Below, piece by piece: positions 35,459 to 44,092 of a stretch of DNA of 64,000 nt. Under the pieces are notes generated by a model. That model was given only the letters and a program-made list of their open reading frames with translations, made no database searches and had not been told where the DNA came from. Both the position numbers and the translations under genes were made by a program. How positions within the stretch are numbered: position 1 is the stretch's first letter; every line of letters starts with the position of its first letter. Source of the stretch: Bacilli bacterium (GTDB taxonomy: Bacteria > Bacillota_I > Bacilli_A > RFN20 > CAG-631); NCBI GenBank assembly GCA_900754115.1, contig CAAEBM010000023.1:108513-172512 (forward strand), written 5' to 3'.

Positions 35459-37501
35459 TTACAAAGAAAAGTTAATTTTTTTGTCTAAGTGCGTAAAAGG
35501 AGCCCGTTTCTTTTTATCAAAGTCATTCATTTTGACAATTAATCCTACTCCAATACAAGAAAGATAAAACCAACAAAAAGAAACTTGTCTTTCTTTTGTT
35601 CCAACATAATCCACTTGCACTTGATATTTACCTGTTGATGAAAGGTGAAATGAAACTAATCCATCAATATTTTTTGCTGATAACACTTCTTGATTTTGTT
35701 CATTATAAATTTTGATTTGGTATCCTGGATAGTAAAATAAAGGCATTTGCACTAGACCGCTTTCTAAAACCGTAATTTCCATTGCATATCGTGGAGCATA
35801 ACAAGTTTTTACCTCAATTTGACCTTGACCCGTTAAAAATACTGGTTTTAAAGTATAATCTTCTATTTGCTTAAAATCACTATTTAGCATTTTTTTGACA
35901 TCCTGATAAAGAGAATTTTCATATTCTGATTGATAATCATTAAAGAACACTTCAGGTAAATATTCCCGATTAAACCCTAAAGCGGTACTTTCATCCAGAT
36001 AAGATTCATCAATTTCATAAATCCATGCTTGATACAGTGGATCTTGATAACGTTCATAAAATAACCGCTTTTCTATTAAAGGTTCATTAACAACTAGTAA
36101 AAAACCTGCTAAAATTGCACCCCCAAAAGAAAGAATTTTTATAAAATTCAAATAATAAAGTAAATAACCGACAAATACAGAAGCAAAAAATTGAATAAAT
36201 CCCCATAAACGCCAAGGGAATTGAATATTGTAAAAAATATCCGGCAATTTTTCCCATAACATTCCTGAGGTAATCAATATTAAACATACCACAATCATCA
36301 AACCATAATAATACAAATCCATATTAGTGAGCATTTTTTTATTTTTTAAACAAGGATAGGGTTTATCTTTTACATACAAAAGATAACAATATAAAAGATA
36401 GAAAACAAAAGAAGCGAGGTAACATTCAAAGCGATTGATTAGCCAATAATTGCCAAGCATTAATAAAATAAAACTGATGATAAAATGATAAGTAGTAAGT
36501 TTTTTTACTTTTCTTAAACAAATATCAATAAAAATAATTACACAACAAAGAATAATAAAGTAAACCATATTTAAAATTAAACTCGATTCACTTAAAACAT
36601 CGCCATAAGATTGAATTAAATAAATAAAATTCAAAAATCCAGAAAAATTATAAGAAAGGTCTAATTGAAAATAGATATGGGATAAAGAAGTCCACATTCT
36701 TTCTTGATTAGACACATTATATAATTTCATACCTAAAAGCTGTAATTGACTGACCCATGCAATAGAACATAACCCTAGTAATAGAAATATTGAAATCGCT
36801 GAATATAAAACATAATTTTTTAAGCGAAAAGAGCCAATAATGGCTCGAAGATGAAAAAGTAAATATATTATTCCAAAAACAAAACAATAAAATCCAGTAA
36901 TATTATGTGATAAATAAACTAACGCTCCTCCAAGAATAATTTCTATAAAAGCAAGGCGATTGATTTGATTTTTAAAATGAGTAATGTCATATAATCCCAT
37001 AAAAAATAAAGGAATAAACGTGATTGCAATGGCCTCACTAATCGCTGCTCGACAAAAAATATCAAAAAGCCGATAAGGATATAAAATAAATATCGTAGAG
37101 ATAATTAAAGCTAAAGATTGTTTTCCTTTAAACAGACGAATTCCAAAATGATACATAAAAATACCAGATAAAAAAATACTTATAAATAAAACAATTTTAT
37201 ATGAAACGAGCAAAGAGACAGAAAAAATATTCATCAATAATGCCATAAAAGTGATTGTCAAATGAGGCAAAGGAGAATAAAAAAGGCGATTCCCTACTCC
37301 AAGTCCCATGGCTAAATTTCCACTAATCGGACTTAATCCATGTCCTTTCGTTATAGAAACATATTCATCCATAATATTTGCTAAATGGTAAACGATATCA
37401 TCACCATAATTCAAACCTTTATAAAACAAAATAAAACTTCCTAAACAACTAAAAAAGAAGATTAATAAATAGGGAATAAAATGAGTTTTTGCCTTTTTCA
37501 T
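35459..37501 (-). CDS. large polytopic membrane protein, GT-C-like (PTPS-related domain)
   Basis: 680 residues with about 12-13 membrane segments in the first 480, then a C-terminal soluble domain of about 180. The N-terminus has an acidic motif (LNYGDDIVYHLANI) after the first membrane segment, as in lipid-linked-sugar glycosyltransferases of the GT-C fold and in proteins labelled 6-pyruvoyl-tetrahydropterin-synthase-related. The C-terminal part contains a beta-rich region (VSFHLSSTGKYQVQVDYVG). AAAGGAG precedes ATG 37501. It may transfer sugars in envelope polymers; no other polymer genes flank it. Confidence 0.6.
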   Translation of the reverse strand: MKKAKTHFIPYLLIFFFSCLGSFILFYKGLNYGDDIVYHLANIMDEYVSITKGHGLSPISGNLAMGLGVGNRLFYSPLPHLTITFMALLMNIFSVSLLVSYKIVLFISIFLSGIFMYHFGIRLFKGKQSLALIISTIFILYPYRLFDIFCRAAISEAIAITFIPLFFMGLYDITHFKNQINRLAFIEIILGGALVYLSHNITGFYCFVFGIIYLLFHLRAIIGSFRLKNYVLYSAISIFLLLGLCSIAWVSQLQLLGMKLYNVSNQERMWTSLSHIYFQLDLSYNFSGFLNFIYLIQSYGDVLSESSLILNMVYFIILCCVIIFIDICLRKVKKLTTYHFIISFILLMLGNYWLINRFECYLASFVFYLLYCYLLYVKDKPYPCLKNKKMLTNMDLYYYGLMIVVCLILITSGMLWEKLPDIFYNIQFPWRLWGFIQFFASVFVGYLLYYLNFIKILSFGGAILAGFLLVVNEPLIEKRLFYERYQDPLYQAWIYEIDESYLDESTALGFNREYLPEVFFNDYQSEYENSLYQDVKKMLNSDFKQIEDYTLKPVFLTGQGQIEVKTCYAPRYAMEITVLESGLVQMPLFYYPGYQIKIYNEQNQEVLSAKNIDGLVSFHLSSTGKYQVQVDYVGTKERQVSFCWFYLSCIGVGLIVKMNDFDKKKRAPFTHLDKKINFSL

Positions 37502-37617
37502 TCTAAAATACTCTCCTTTTAAATATTATTGTACTACAAACAGACAAAACTTAGCAAATAAATCCTTTTTACATAAATTAAGTCTTTTTATCAAATAATA
37601 ACAACAGGGAGCGATGT

Positions 37618-38868
37618 TTGTTGTATTTATGTATCGATTTGAAATGTTTTTATGCTTCAGTAGAGTGCATTGAGCGAAATTTAGATCCTTTAACTACTCC
37701 TTTAGTAGTCGCCGATCCTACTCGCCAAAAAGGAGCAATATGCTTAGCGATTTCTCCTTATTTAAAAAATAAAGGCATTAAAAATCGTTGTCGACTTTAT
37801 GAAATCCCTGAAACAATTTATTATAAAATTGCACCACCACGCATGAAAAAATATATTGAATATTCTGCAAAAATATATGGGATATTACTCAACTACATTG
37901 CCAAAGAGGATATTCATGTATACTCCATTGATGAATGTTTTATTCACATTCAACCCTATTTACATCTATATCAAAAAACAGCCATTCAAGTTGGAAAGTT
38001 TTTAATCGACCAGATTTATGAAAAAACTAAATTGATTGCCACATGTGGAGTTGGAAGCAATCTTTATTTAGCAAAAATTGCTCTAGATTTATTAGCGAAA
38101 AAAAATACTTCAAGAATTGCTTATTTAAACGAACCTTTGTATAAAGAAAAGTTATGGTCTTATCAACCTCTATCTGACTTTTGGCAAATTGGAAAAGGAA
38201 TTGAAAAAAGGTTGCATAACTTACAAATTTATACCATGAAAAATCTCGCTTTTGCCGATAAAAAAGTATTAGAAAGAGAGTTTAAAAGTGCTTGGGTAAA
38301 ATTATATGAACACGCTTGGGGTAAAGAAAGCACGACAATGGAAGATATAAAAAATTATCAATCAAAAAATAAGTCTCTTTCTAGTGGACAAACTTTAATG
38401 AAAGATTATTCTTATGCTGATGCAAAATTAGTTTTAAAAGAAATGATTGAATTACTAGTTTTAGATTTAATTTCTCAAAAATATGTTACCAATCACGTTT
38501 CTCTTTCCGTATCTTATAGTAGAAATTATCCGACAAAATCTACTAAAGTTTCAAAAAAATTAGATGTGCAAACAAATTCACACACCATTTTAAAAAAAGA
38601 GCTTTTAACTTTATTTCAACAATCCGTTCATAAAAAAATTCCCATTCGTAAAATACGCATTTCTTTTTCTAATCTTTTGTTAGAAGAAAATGAACGTTAT
38701 GGTTTTTTTGAAGATAAACCCGCTTTACTAAAAGAAAAAAGACTTCATCAAACTCTTCAATTAATTAAAGATCGTTATGGAAAGTCAGCAATTTTTCGAG
38801 GAATGAACTTACAAAAAAATGCAACGACTTTAAAAAGAAATAAACTCATAGGAGGACATCATGAATAA
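37618..38868 (+). CDS. Y-family DNA polymerase (UvrX/YqjW type)
   Basis: 416 residues. Catalytic carboxylates: DLKCFYASVE near 7 (usual DMDSFFASVE) and YSIDECF near 103. CGVGSNLYLAKIALDLLAKK and FWQIGKGIEKRL (helix-hairpin-helix) follow, and the little-finger part runs from 250. It carries out error-prone translesion synthesis. The start is TTG 37618 with AGGGAG six bases upstream; the out-of-frame ATG at 37614 is rejected. The eight-base overlap with the YolD-like gene matches the Gram-positive UvrX-YolD pair, which is often SOS-regulated, although no LexA box was seen. Confidence 0.88.
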   Translation: MLYLCIDLKCFYASVECIERNLDPLTTPLVVADPTRQKGAICLAISPYLKNKGIKNRCRLYEIPETIYYKIAPPRMKKYIEYSAKIYGILLNYIAKEDIHVYSIDECFIHIQPYLHLYQKTAIQVGKFLIDQIYEKTKLIATCGVGSNLYLAKIALDLLAKKNTSRIAYLNEPLYKEKLWSYQPLSDFWQIGKGIEKRLHNLQIYTMKNLAFADKKVLEREFKSAWVKLYEHAWGKESTTMEDIKNYQSKNKSLSSGQTLMKDYSYADAKLVLKEMIELLVLDLISQKYVTNHVSLSVSYSRNYPTKSTKVSKKLDVQTNSHTILKKELLTLFQQSVHKKIPIRKIRISFSNLLLEENERYGFFEDKPALLKEKRLHQTLQLIKDRYGKSAIFRGMNLQKNATTLKRNKLIGGHHE

Positions 38869-39172
38869 ACACCAAAAAGGACAACAATTTCAACCTTTTG
38901 ATGCTTTAAAAGGATTTAAAGAAGCTTTAAAAAAACAAGAACAGCAAAAAATAGAAAAACCTATACTATCAGAAGATCAAGAAAACAAAATCAATGAAAT
39001 GCTGCTCAATTTAAAAATTCAAGATAAAATTGAATTGAGGTATTATGATAATAATCAAATTTTAACTCTTTGTGGTGTTGTACAATCGATTCACATAGAA
39101 AGCAAATATCTCATTATCAATCAGCAAAAAATTACTTTTTCCCAACTTCTTTCGATAAAAAAAGCGACGTAA
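38861..39172 (+). CDS. YolD-like protein, partner of the Y-family polymerase
   Basis: 103 residues. The YolD family feature is a K/R-rich N-terminus with QFQPFDALKGFKEALKK, then a helix and a beta sheet part (IELRYYDNNQILTLCGVV). The pair with a UvrX-type polymerase is diagnostic. AGGAGG lies seven bases before ATG 38861. Its stop codon lies in the loop of the hairpin that ends asnS. Confidence 0.82.
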   Translation: MNKHQKGQQFQPFDALKGFKEALKKQEQQKIEKPILSEDQENKINEMLLNLKIQDKIELRYYDNNQILTLCGVVQSIHIESKYLIINQQKITFSQLLSIKKAT

Positions 39173-39181
39173 ATGTCGCTT
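39158..39181 (-). terminator. terminator of asnS
   Basis: AAGCGAC (39162-39168) and GTCGCTT (39175-39181). On the minus strand it is followed by seven T residues. Confidence 0.8.
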
Positions 39182-40574
39182 AAAATGAACAATTTTTAAC
39201 CGTTCTTGGAAAAGGAATGACATCTCGGATATTTTGAATTCCCGTAATATACATTACCATTCGTTCAAATCCAAGACCAAATCCAGCGCTTTTTGCACCA
39301 CCAAATCTTCTTAAATCCAAATACCATTGCAAACTTTCAATGTTCATGTTTAATTCTTTTGTTCGTTGTAATAAACGATCATAGTTTTCTTCTCTTTGTG
39401 AACCTCCTACTAATTCACCAATATGAGGAACTAAAAGGTCACAAGCAGCAACTGTTTTGCCATCTGGATTTTGTTTCATATAAAAAGATTTCATTTCCTT
39501 GGGAAAATCAATTAAAAACAAAGGTCCATTCACAACTTGTTCACATAGATACTTTTCATGTTCTGAATTGAAATCCATTCCCCAAAAAATATCTTTATTT
39601 TCAAATACATGACCTTGTGCAACTGCTTTTTGCAACTCCTCAACTGCTTGCGTATAAGTCATTTTTTGGAAAGTTGACTGACTGACTTTTTTTAAACGTT
39701 CAATTAGTCCTTTATCGATCATCGTATTGAAAAAGTTCATTTCTTCCGGACAATTTTCTAAAACATAATCAATGCAATACTTAATCATGTCTTCTATTAA
39801 AAGCATATCATCTTCTAAATCTGCAAAAGCCATTTCCGGTTCAATCATCCAAAATTCACTAGCATGCCGAATTGTGTTAGATTTTTCAGCTCGAAAAGTC
39901 GGGCCAAAGGTATAAACATCTCTAAAAGCTTGAGCAAAGGCTTCTGCATGAAGTTGTGCTGAAACTGTTAAACTCACTTTTTTACCAAAAAAGTCTTTTT
40001 CATAATCATCATCTTTTCGAGTTGTCACTGTAAATGTTTCTCCTGCGCCTTCCGCATCATTTGAAGTAATGATAGGACCATGCACATAGACAAATCCTTG
40101 ATTTTGAAAAAATTCATGGATGGCCATTGCTAATACAGAGCGAACTCTGAAAACCGCTAAAAAAGTATTGGCTTTGGGTCTTAAATGAGCAATTTCTCTT
40201 AAAAATTCAAAACTATGTCGTTTCTTTTGCAATGGATAATCCTCTGAACATTTGGCTAACAATTTCACATCGTTTGCTGCGATTTCAAAAGGTTGTTTAC
40301 TACCTTCTGTTATTTTTAATTTTCCCATTACATTGATTGCATCCCCTGTGTTTAAAGAAGCGTAAAGTTCAAAGTTATTTTCTTCTTTAGAATACACGAT
40401 TTGTACATTTCTAAAATAAGTTCCATCATTTAATTCAATAAAGCCAATGTGCCCATTATTACGATTCGTTCGTACCCAACCTTCAATTTCTACATATTCT
40501 AAATAATCTTTTTGGACATGTAAATCACTTAAAACAATATCGTATAATTCTCTGGCGGTCACAAATTCAAACAT
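39180..40574 (-). CDS. asnS: asparaginyl-tRNA synthetase
   Basis: A class II synthetase, 464 residues: N-terminal OB anticodon-binding domain (about 1-115), linker, then the catalytic domain with FGPTFRAEKSNTIRHASEF (motif 2) near 215 and GFGLGFERMVMYITG (motif 3) near 440. The last sequence IRDVIPFPRTVKN is that of AsnRS rather than AspRS. AGGAGG precedes ATG 40574. Its transcript starts with a T-box leader that reads uncharged tRNA-Asn. Confidence 0.96.
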   Translation of the reverse strand: MFEFVTARELYDIVLSDLHVQKDYLEYVEIEGWVRTNRNNGHIGFIELNDGTYFRNVQIVYSKEENNFELYASLNTGDAINVMGKLKITEGSKQPFEIAANDVKLLAKCSEDYPLQKKRHSFEFLREIAHLRPKANTFLAVFRVRSVLAMAIHEFFQNQGFVYVHGPIITSNDAEGAGETFTVTTRKDDDYEKDFFGKKVSLTVSAQLHAEAFAQAFRDVYTFGPTFRAEKSNTIRHASEFWMIEPEMAFADLEDDMLLIEDMIKYCIDYVLENCPEEMNFFNTMIDKGLIERLKKVSQSTFQKMTYTQAVEELQKAVAQGHVFENKDIFWGMDFNSEHEKYLCEQVVNGPLFLIDFPKEMKSFYMKQNPDGKTVAACDLLVPHIGELVGGSQREENYDRLLQRTKELNMNIESLQWYLDLRRFGGAKSAGFGLGFERMVMYITGIQNIRDVIPFPRTVKNCSF

Positions 40575-40591
40575 TTTTATTCCTCCTCAAT

Positions 40592-40806
40592 AAAAAAAAC
40601 GTTCCCTATCTAGGAACGTATAATACGCGGTGCCATCCTAGTTCATAATCTTTTTGATTATGCCCTCTTTTCTTTAACGCAGATTAAAACGGGATGTTTT
40701 TCATCCAGCAAATAAAAGTGTTAAATAATAAATTACTCGAGGTTTTCTTTTCACCAACCAAAACTCGCTAGGCACTTTCATTTATTACCGTCTTTTATCA
40801 TAGCTT
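40592..40806 (-). ncRNA. T-box riboswitch (tRNA-Asn sensing) of asnS
   Basis: The leader contains the T-box sequence AGGATGGCACCGCG (40626-40639), the Stem I arms AAATGAAAGTG and CACTTTTATTT, and a specifier loop codon AAC followed by A at 40720-40722, which reads Asn. The terminator hairpin ACGTTCC/GGAACGT (40599-40605 with 40613-40619) plus T8 lies just before asnS. Uncharged tRNA-Asn pairs with the specifier and T-box bulge and disrupts the terminator. Charged tRNA causes termination. Confidence 0.94.
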
Positions 40807-40813
40807 TGCCCTT

Positions 40814-40841
40814 ATTATATCTAATTTTTAACAAAATTCAA
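40814..40841 (-). promoter_or_regulatory. promoter of the asnS T-box transcript
   Basis: TTGAAT (complement of 40836-40841), a 16-base spacer and TATAAT (complement of 40814-40819). Transcription would start near 40806 at the base of the T-box. Confidence 0.75.
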
Positions 40842-40846
40842 GTGTT

Positions 40847-41440
40847 TTATACTTCTTTTCGATTGCTAAACGCACGATATAAAGTCATTTCGTCTGCATA
40901 ATCTAATTGAGCCCCCATGGGTAACCCATGAGCCAATCGCGTGACTTTAATTGGATATTCTTTTAAAAGATTTGAAATATATAAAGCAGTGATTTCTCCT
41001 TCAACTGTTAAATTTGTAGCTAAAATCACTTCTTTTATTGTTTTGTCTTTGACCCTTTGAATTAAAGAAGCCAAATTAATATCGTCTTCCCCTTTCCCTT
41101 TTGCAGGAGAGATAGAGCCATTTAAAACGTGATATAATCCATGGTATTCTTTCATTTTTTCAAATGCAAATACATCTTTAGGATAATGGACAACACAGAT
41201 TAAAGAGGTATCTCGATCAGATTCTTCACAAATATTACAAGTGTCCCCATCACTTAAATTTCCACAAATGTGACAATGCTTTAAATTAAAAACGTCGACT
41301 AACGCCGTAGCAAAATTTTCAACTTGCTCTTTTTTCATTTCCAAGATGTCATAAGCCATGCGTTCTGCCGTTTTTGTTCCAATTCCTGGTAAATATTTAA
41401 AACACTCGATTAGATTTTGAAAGCGTTGTGGATAATCCAT
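40847..41440 (-). CDS. recR: recombination mediator RecR
   Basis: Works with RecF and RecO to load RecA at gaps. 197 residues: helix-hairpin-helix (PGIGTKTAERMAYDIL), zinc finger CHICGNLSDGDTCNIC near 57, Toprim domain (ICVVHYPKDVFAFEKM to LPMGAQLDYADEMTL). It starts two bases after ybaB, the usual dnaX-ybaB-recR order in Bacilli. Confidence 0.95.
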   Translation of the reverse strand: MDYPQRFQNLIECFKYLPGIGTKTAERMAYDILEMKKEQVENFATALVDVFNLKHCHICGNLSDGDTCNICEESDRDTSLICVVHYPKDVFAFEKMKEYHGLYHVLNGSISPAKGKGEDDINLASLIQRVKDKTIKEVILATNLTVEGEITALYISNLLKEYPIKVTRLAHGLPMGAQLDYADEMTLYRAFSNRKEV

Positions 41441-41442
41441 AA

Positions 41443-41751
41443 TTAAAATAATCCTGGCATACGCATGCCTGATGCTTGTTTCGATAAGATTTTTTCTTCT
41501 TCCTCTGTCACTTTTTTGATGGCTTCATTCATTGCAACAACAATCATATCTTGCAGCATTTCTTTTTCATCTTTATCAATTAATTCATCATCTACTTGAA
41601 TGGATAAAACTTCTTTAGAACCTTTAATGACAATGACAATTCCTCCACCAGCACTTTTGATTTCAAAGATTTTTTCTTCTAATTCTTTTTTCGCTTTTTC
41701 CATTTCTTTTTGCATTTTTTGCGCTTGTTGCATTAACATATTCATATTCAT
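41443..41751 (-). CDS. YbaB/EbfC family nucleoid-associated protein
   Basis: 102 residues: a long N-terminal amphipathic helix (MLMQQAQKMQKEMEKAKKEL), then a small beta sheet (GGGIVIVIKGSKEVLSIQVD) and a C-terminal helix. The family binds DNA as a tweezer-like dimer and may influence gene expression or replication restart. Placed between dnaX and recR, as in most bacteria. RBS GGAG with a start four bases after dnaX. Confidence 0.93.
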   Translation of the reverse strand: MNMNMLMQQAQKMQKEMEKAKKELEEKIFEIKSAGGGIVIVIKGSKEVLSIQVDDELIDKDEKEMLQDMIVVAMNEAIKKVTEEEEKILSKQASGMRMPGLF

Positions 41752-41754
41752 AGT

Positions 41755-43494
41755 CTATTTCTCCTTTATGTTTAATATATCTCCAAAAATACTTCTTCCC
41801 ATTTCTATTGTTTGATTGTTATCTACTTCATTTGTTTTTGTTTCTTGTTGTACTAAGATATCATCAAGATGGGGTAATTCTTTTAATTCTGGTTTTTTAT
41901 TAGCTTGAATTAATTGCATATAAGTCCTTGTAATATCCACAAATAAACTGTGTTCTACCGCATAAACCTCTAAATCATAATGGAAAATTTCATTGAGAAA
42001 TTTCCGAATTAAAATTAAATTTTCTTTTTCTTGGGCTTTTGAAGAAAGAATTTTATAATTATAGACCAACACAATAAATTCTTTTGATGCTGCTCCTACT
42101 TTAGCATCGACAAGAAGTTGAGCAATATATCTTGTTTTTTCATTGTCTAAATAGGAGCGAATGCAATCCCATTGTGCAATTAAATCATTTTTAAATTTTT
42201 TATCTCCATGCGCAACAATATTAATATATTCATCCATAGTATATTGAATCTTTAATGAAGGTGCAGCGGGCTTATAATCTTGTTGGATTTCTAAGGGTTG
42301 ACTTTCCTCTTGCTTTATTTTTACAGGATGAATGGTCTTTTCAATGACCGGTTGTTTTATTTCTTCTGTCTCTTTTTTTTCTTTCAAAAACTGTGGTTCT
42401 TCTTTTATTGTATCACCTTTCATTTTTTCAATTGCTTTTAACGAAGCTAGTTCAAAAAACAAACGATAATTGGAAGATTGTCGATAGTAATTTAAGGTTT
42501 CATTTAAAATATCGACAATGGCTAATGCTTGATTTGTCGTATAATACTTTAATACTTCAGATGCTTGCTCTTTATTTAAACGTTCTAACACTTGATTATC
42601 ACTTGTAAATTGATAAACAATCGTATCTTTTAAGCAAACCATTAAATCGTAAGTCAAACGCTTGACATCAATTCCTTTTTCAATGTATTGTTCAATCATT
42701 TCTAGCACTTCGTTTGTTTTATTTAAAGCAATCAAAGACAAATAATGCACCATTTCTGCAGTCGACATCATTCCATAAATGTCATAAATATGTTGCAAGG
42801 TCAAATGATCTTTTGCATAACTTACAACTTGATCTAAAATACTTAAAGCATCTCGCATTCCACCATCAGCTAATTCACTGATAAGAGTAGAAACTCCATT
42901 TTCAGCAGTAATATTTTCTTTTTCCATGATTTCTTCGACTTTTTCTTTTATATCTTCAAATGAGATTTTATTAAAATCGAATCGTTGACAACGCGATAAA
43001 ACTGTTGGAATAACCTTGTGAATATCGGTTGTTGCTAAAATAAAAATGACATGAGAGGGTGGTTCTTCTAACGTTTTTAATAAAGCATTAAAAGCTCCTG
43101 GAGTCATCATATGCACTTCATCAATGATATAGACTTTATATTTGCCTTTAATAGGAGCATACTTTACTTTTTCAATTAAATCTCTTACTTCATCCACCCC
43201 ATTATTACTTGCAGCGTCTATTTCAATAATATCAGGATGACTATTTTGATTGATGGCAATACAATTTTCACATTCGTTGCAAGGTTGATGGTCTTCATTC
43301 AAACAATTGACTGCTTTAGCTAATATTTTTGCAGTTGTTGTCTTTCCTGTTCCTCTTGGACCACTGAAAATATAAGCATGAGCTATTTTTTTAGTGGCTA
43401 TTACATTTTTTAAAGTAGTAATAATATGCTTTTGCCCGACCATGCTTTCAAAATCATTGGGTCTATAAGTTCGGTATAATGCTTTGTATGCCAT
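41755..43494 (-). CDS. dnaX: DNA polymerase III subunits gamma and tau
   Basis: Clamp-loader ATPase, 579 residues. Walker A GPRGTGKTTTAK near 45, a four-Cys zinc site (CLNEDHQPCNECENC) near 64, Walker B IDEVHMM, sensor ILATTDIHK and LSRCQRFDF near 170, then the oligomerisation part and a divergent tau C-terminus (from about 400). No slippery A/T heptamer for a gamma form was recognised. The last 40 residues contain a poly-acidic part before IFGDILNIKEK. Confidence 0.95.
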   Translation of the reverse strand: MAYKALYRTYRPNDFESMVGQKHIITTLKNVIATKKIAHAYIFSGPRGTGKTTTAKILAKAVNCLNEDHQPCNECENCIAINQNSHPDIIEIDAASNNGVDEVRDLIEKVKYAPIKGKYKVYIIDEVHMMTPGAFNALLKTLEEPPSHVIFILATTDIHKVIPTVLSRCQRFDFNKISFEDIKEKVEEIMEKENITAENGVSTLISELADGGMRDALSILDQVVSYAKDHLTLQHIYDIYGMMSTAEMVHYLSLIALNKTNEVLEMIEQYIEKGIDVKRLTYDLMVCLKDTIVYQFTSDNQVLERLNKEQASEVLKYYTTNQALAIVDILNETLNYYRQSSNYRLFFELASLKAIEKMKGDTIKEEPQFLKEKKETEEIKQPVIEKTIHPVKIKQEESQPLEIQQDYKPAAPSLKIQYTMDEYINIVAHGDKKFKNDLIAQWDCIRSYLDNEKTRYIAQLLVDAKVGAASKEFIVLVYNYKILSSKAQEKENLILIRKFLNEIFHYDLEVYAVEHSLFVDITRTYMQLIQANKKPELKELPHLDDILVQQETKTNEVDNNQTIEMGRSIFGDILNIKEK

Positions 43495-43515
43495 CTTTAA
43501 TCACTCCAATATTTA

Positions 43516-43974
43516 TTATACTTTATTTCGCTTATTTTTAAAATAAGTACTAAGTATTTTTGAACATTTTTCATCTTCAAAATATAAAGTCTGAGGGTAA
43601 TGATTCAAACCTTTCACTTGGTATAAAGAAAAAGTCGATTCTATGGCTCCGCCTTTTTTATCCTTGGCACCATATATAACTTTTTTAATCCGACTTTGCA
43701 TAATCGCGCCAGCACACATCGCACAAGGTTCTAAAGTGACATATAATGTGCAATCATCTAAATGCCAATTGTGTAATTTCTTGCTTGCTTTTTCAATGAC
43801 AAGAATCTCTGCGTGTTTAGTCGCAGATTGTTTTTTTTCTTTTAAATTATGGGCTTTTGCAATCACTTTATCGTCTTTTAACAAGATTGCTCCAACAGGA
43901 ACTTCATCCTTTGAATATGCTTTTTTTGCTTCTTGAAAAGCTAAATTTAGATATTTTTGGTGTTTTTCTTCCAT
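43516..43974 (-). CDS. tadA: tRNA-specific adenosine-34 deaminase
   Basis: Deaminates wobble A34 to inosine in tRNA-Arg(ACG). 152 residues. Zinc site: HAE near 56 and PCAMC near 86, with a catalytic Glu in the HAE. VPVGAILLKDDKVIAKAHN matches the family N-terminus. ATG 43974 follows GGTGGTGAC; the upstream ATG at 43986 lacks a proper site. Ends 22 bases before dnaX, so it probably heads the tadA-dnaX-ybaB-recR unit. Confidence 0.93.
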   Translation of the reverse strand: MEEKHQKYLNLAFQEAKKAYSKDEVPVGAILLKDDKVIAKAHNLKEKKQSATKHAEILVIEKASKKLHNWHLDDCTLYVTLEPCAMCAGAIMQSRIKKVIYGAKDKKGGAIESTFSLYQVKGLNHYPQTLYFEDEKCSKILSTYFKNKRNKV

Positions 43975-44037
43975 GATTGTCACCACCTTTTTATTATACT
44001 AAAAATAGAGTCGCTTTTAAATAGCAATTTTTTTCAA

Positions 44038-44055
44038 AATTGTAAACAATTTACA
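44038..44055 (+). promoter_or_regulatory. palindrome near the promoter of the GDPD lipoprotein
   Basis: AATTGTAAACAATT (44038-44051) is a perfect six-base inverted repeat around AA, sixteen bases before a TATAAT at 44067-44072. It would lie close to the -35 region and may be an operator. Confidence 0.4.
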
Positions 44056-44092
44056 GCAATTTCATGTATAATAGGTGTAACGAGGTGAAATT

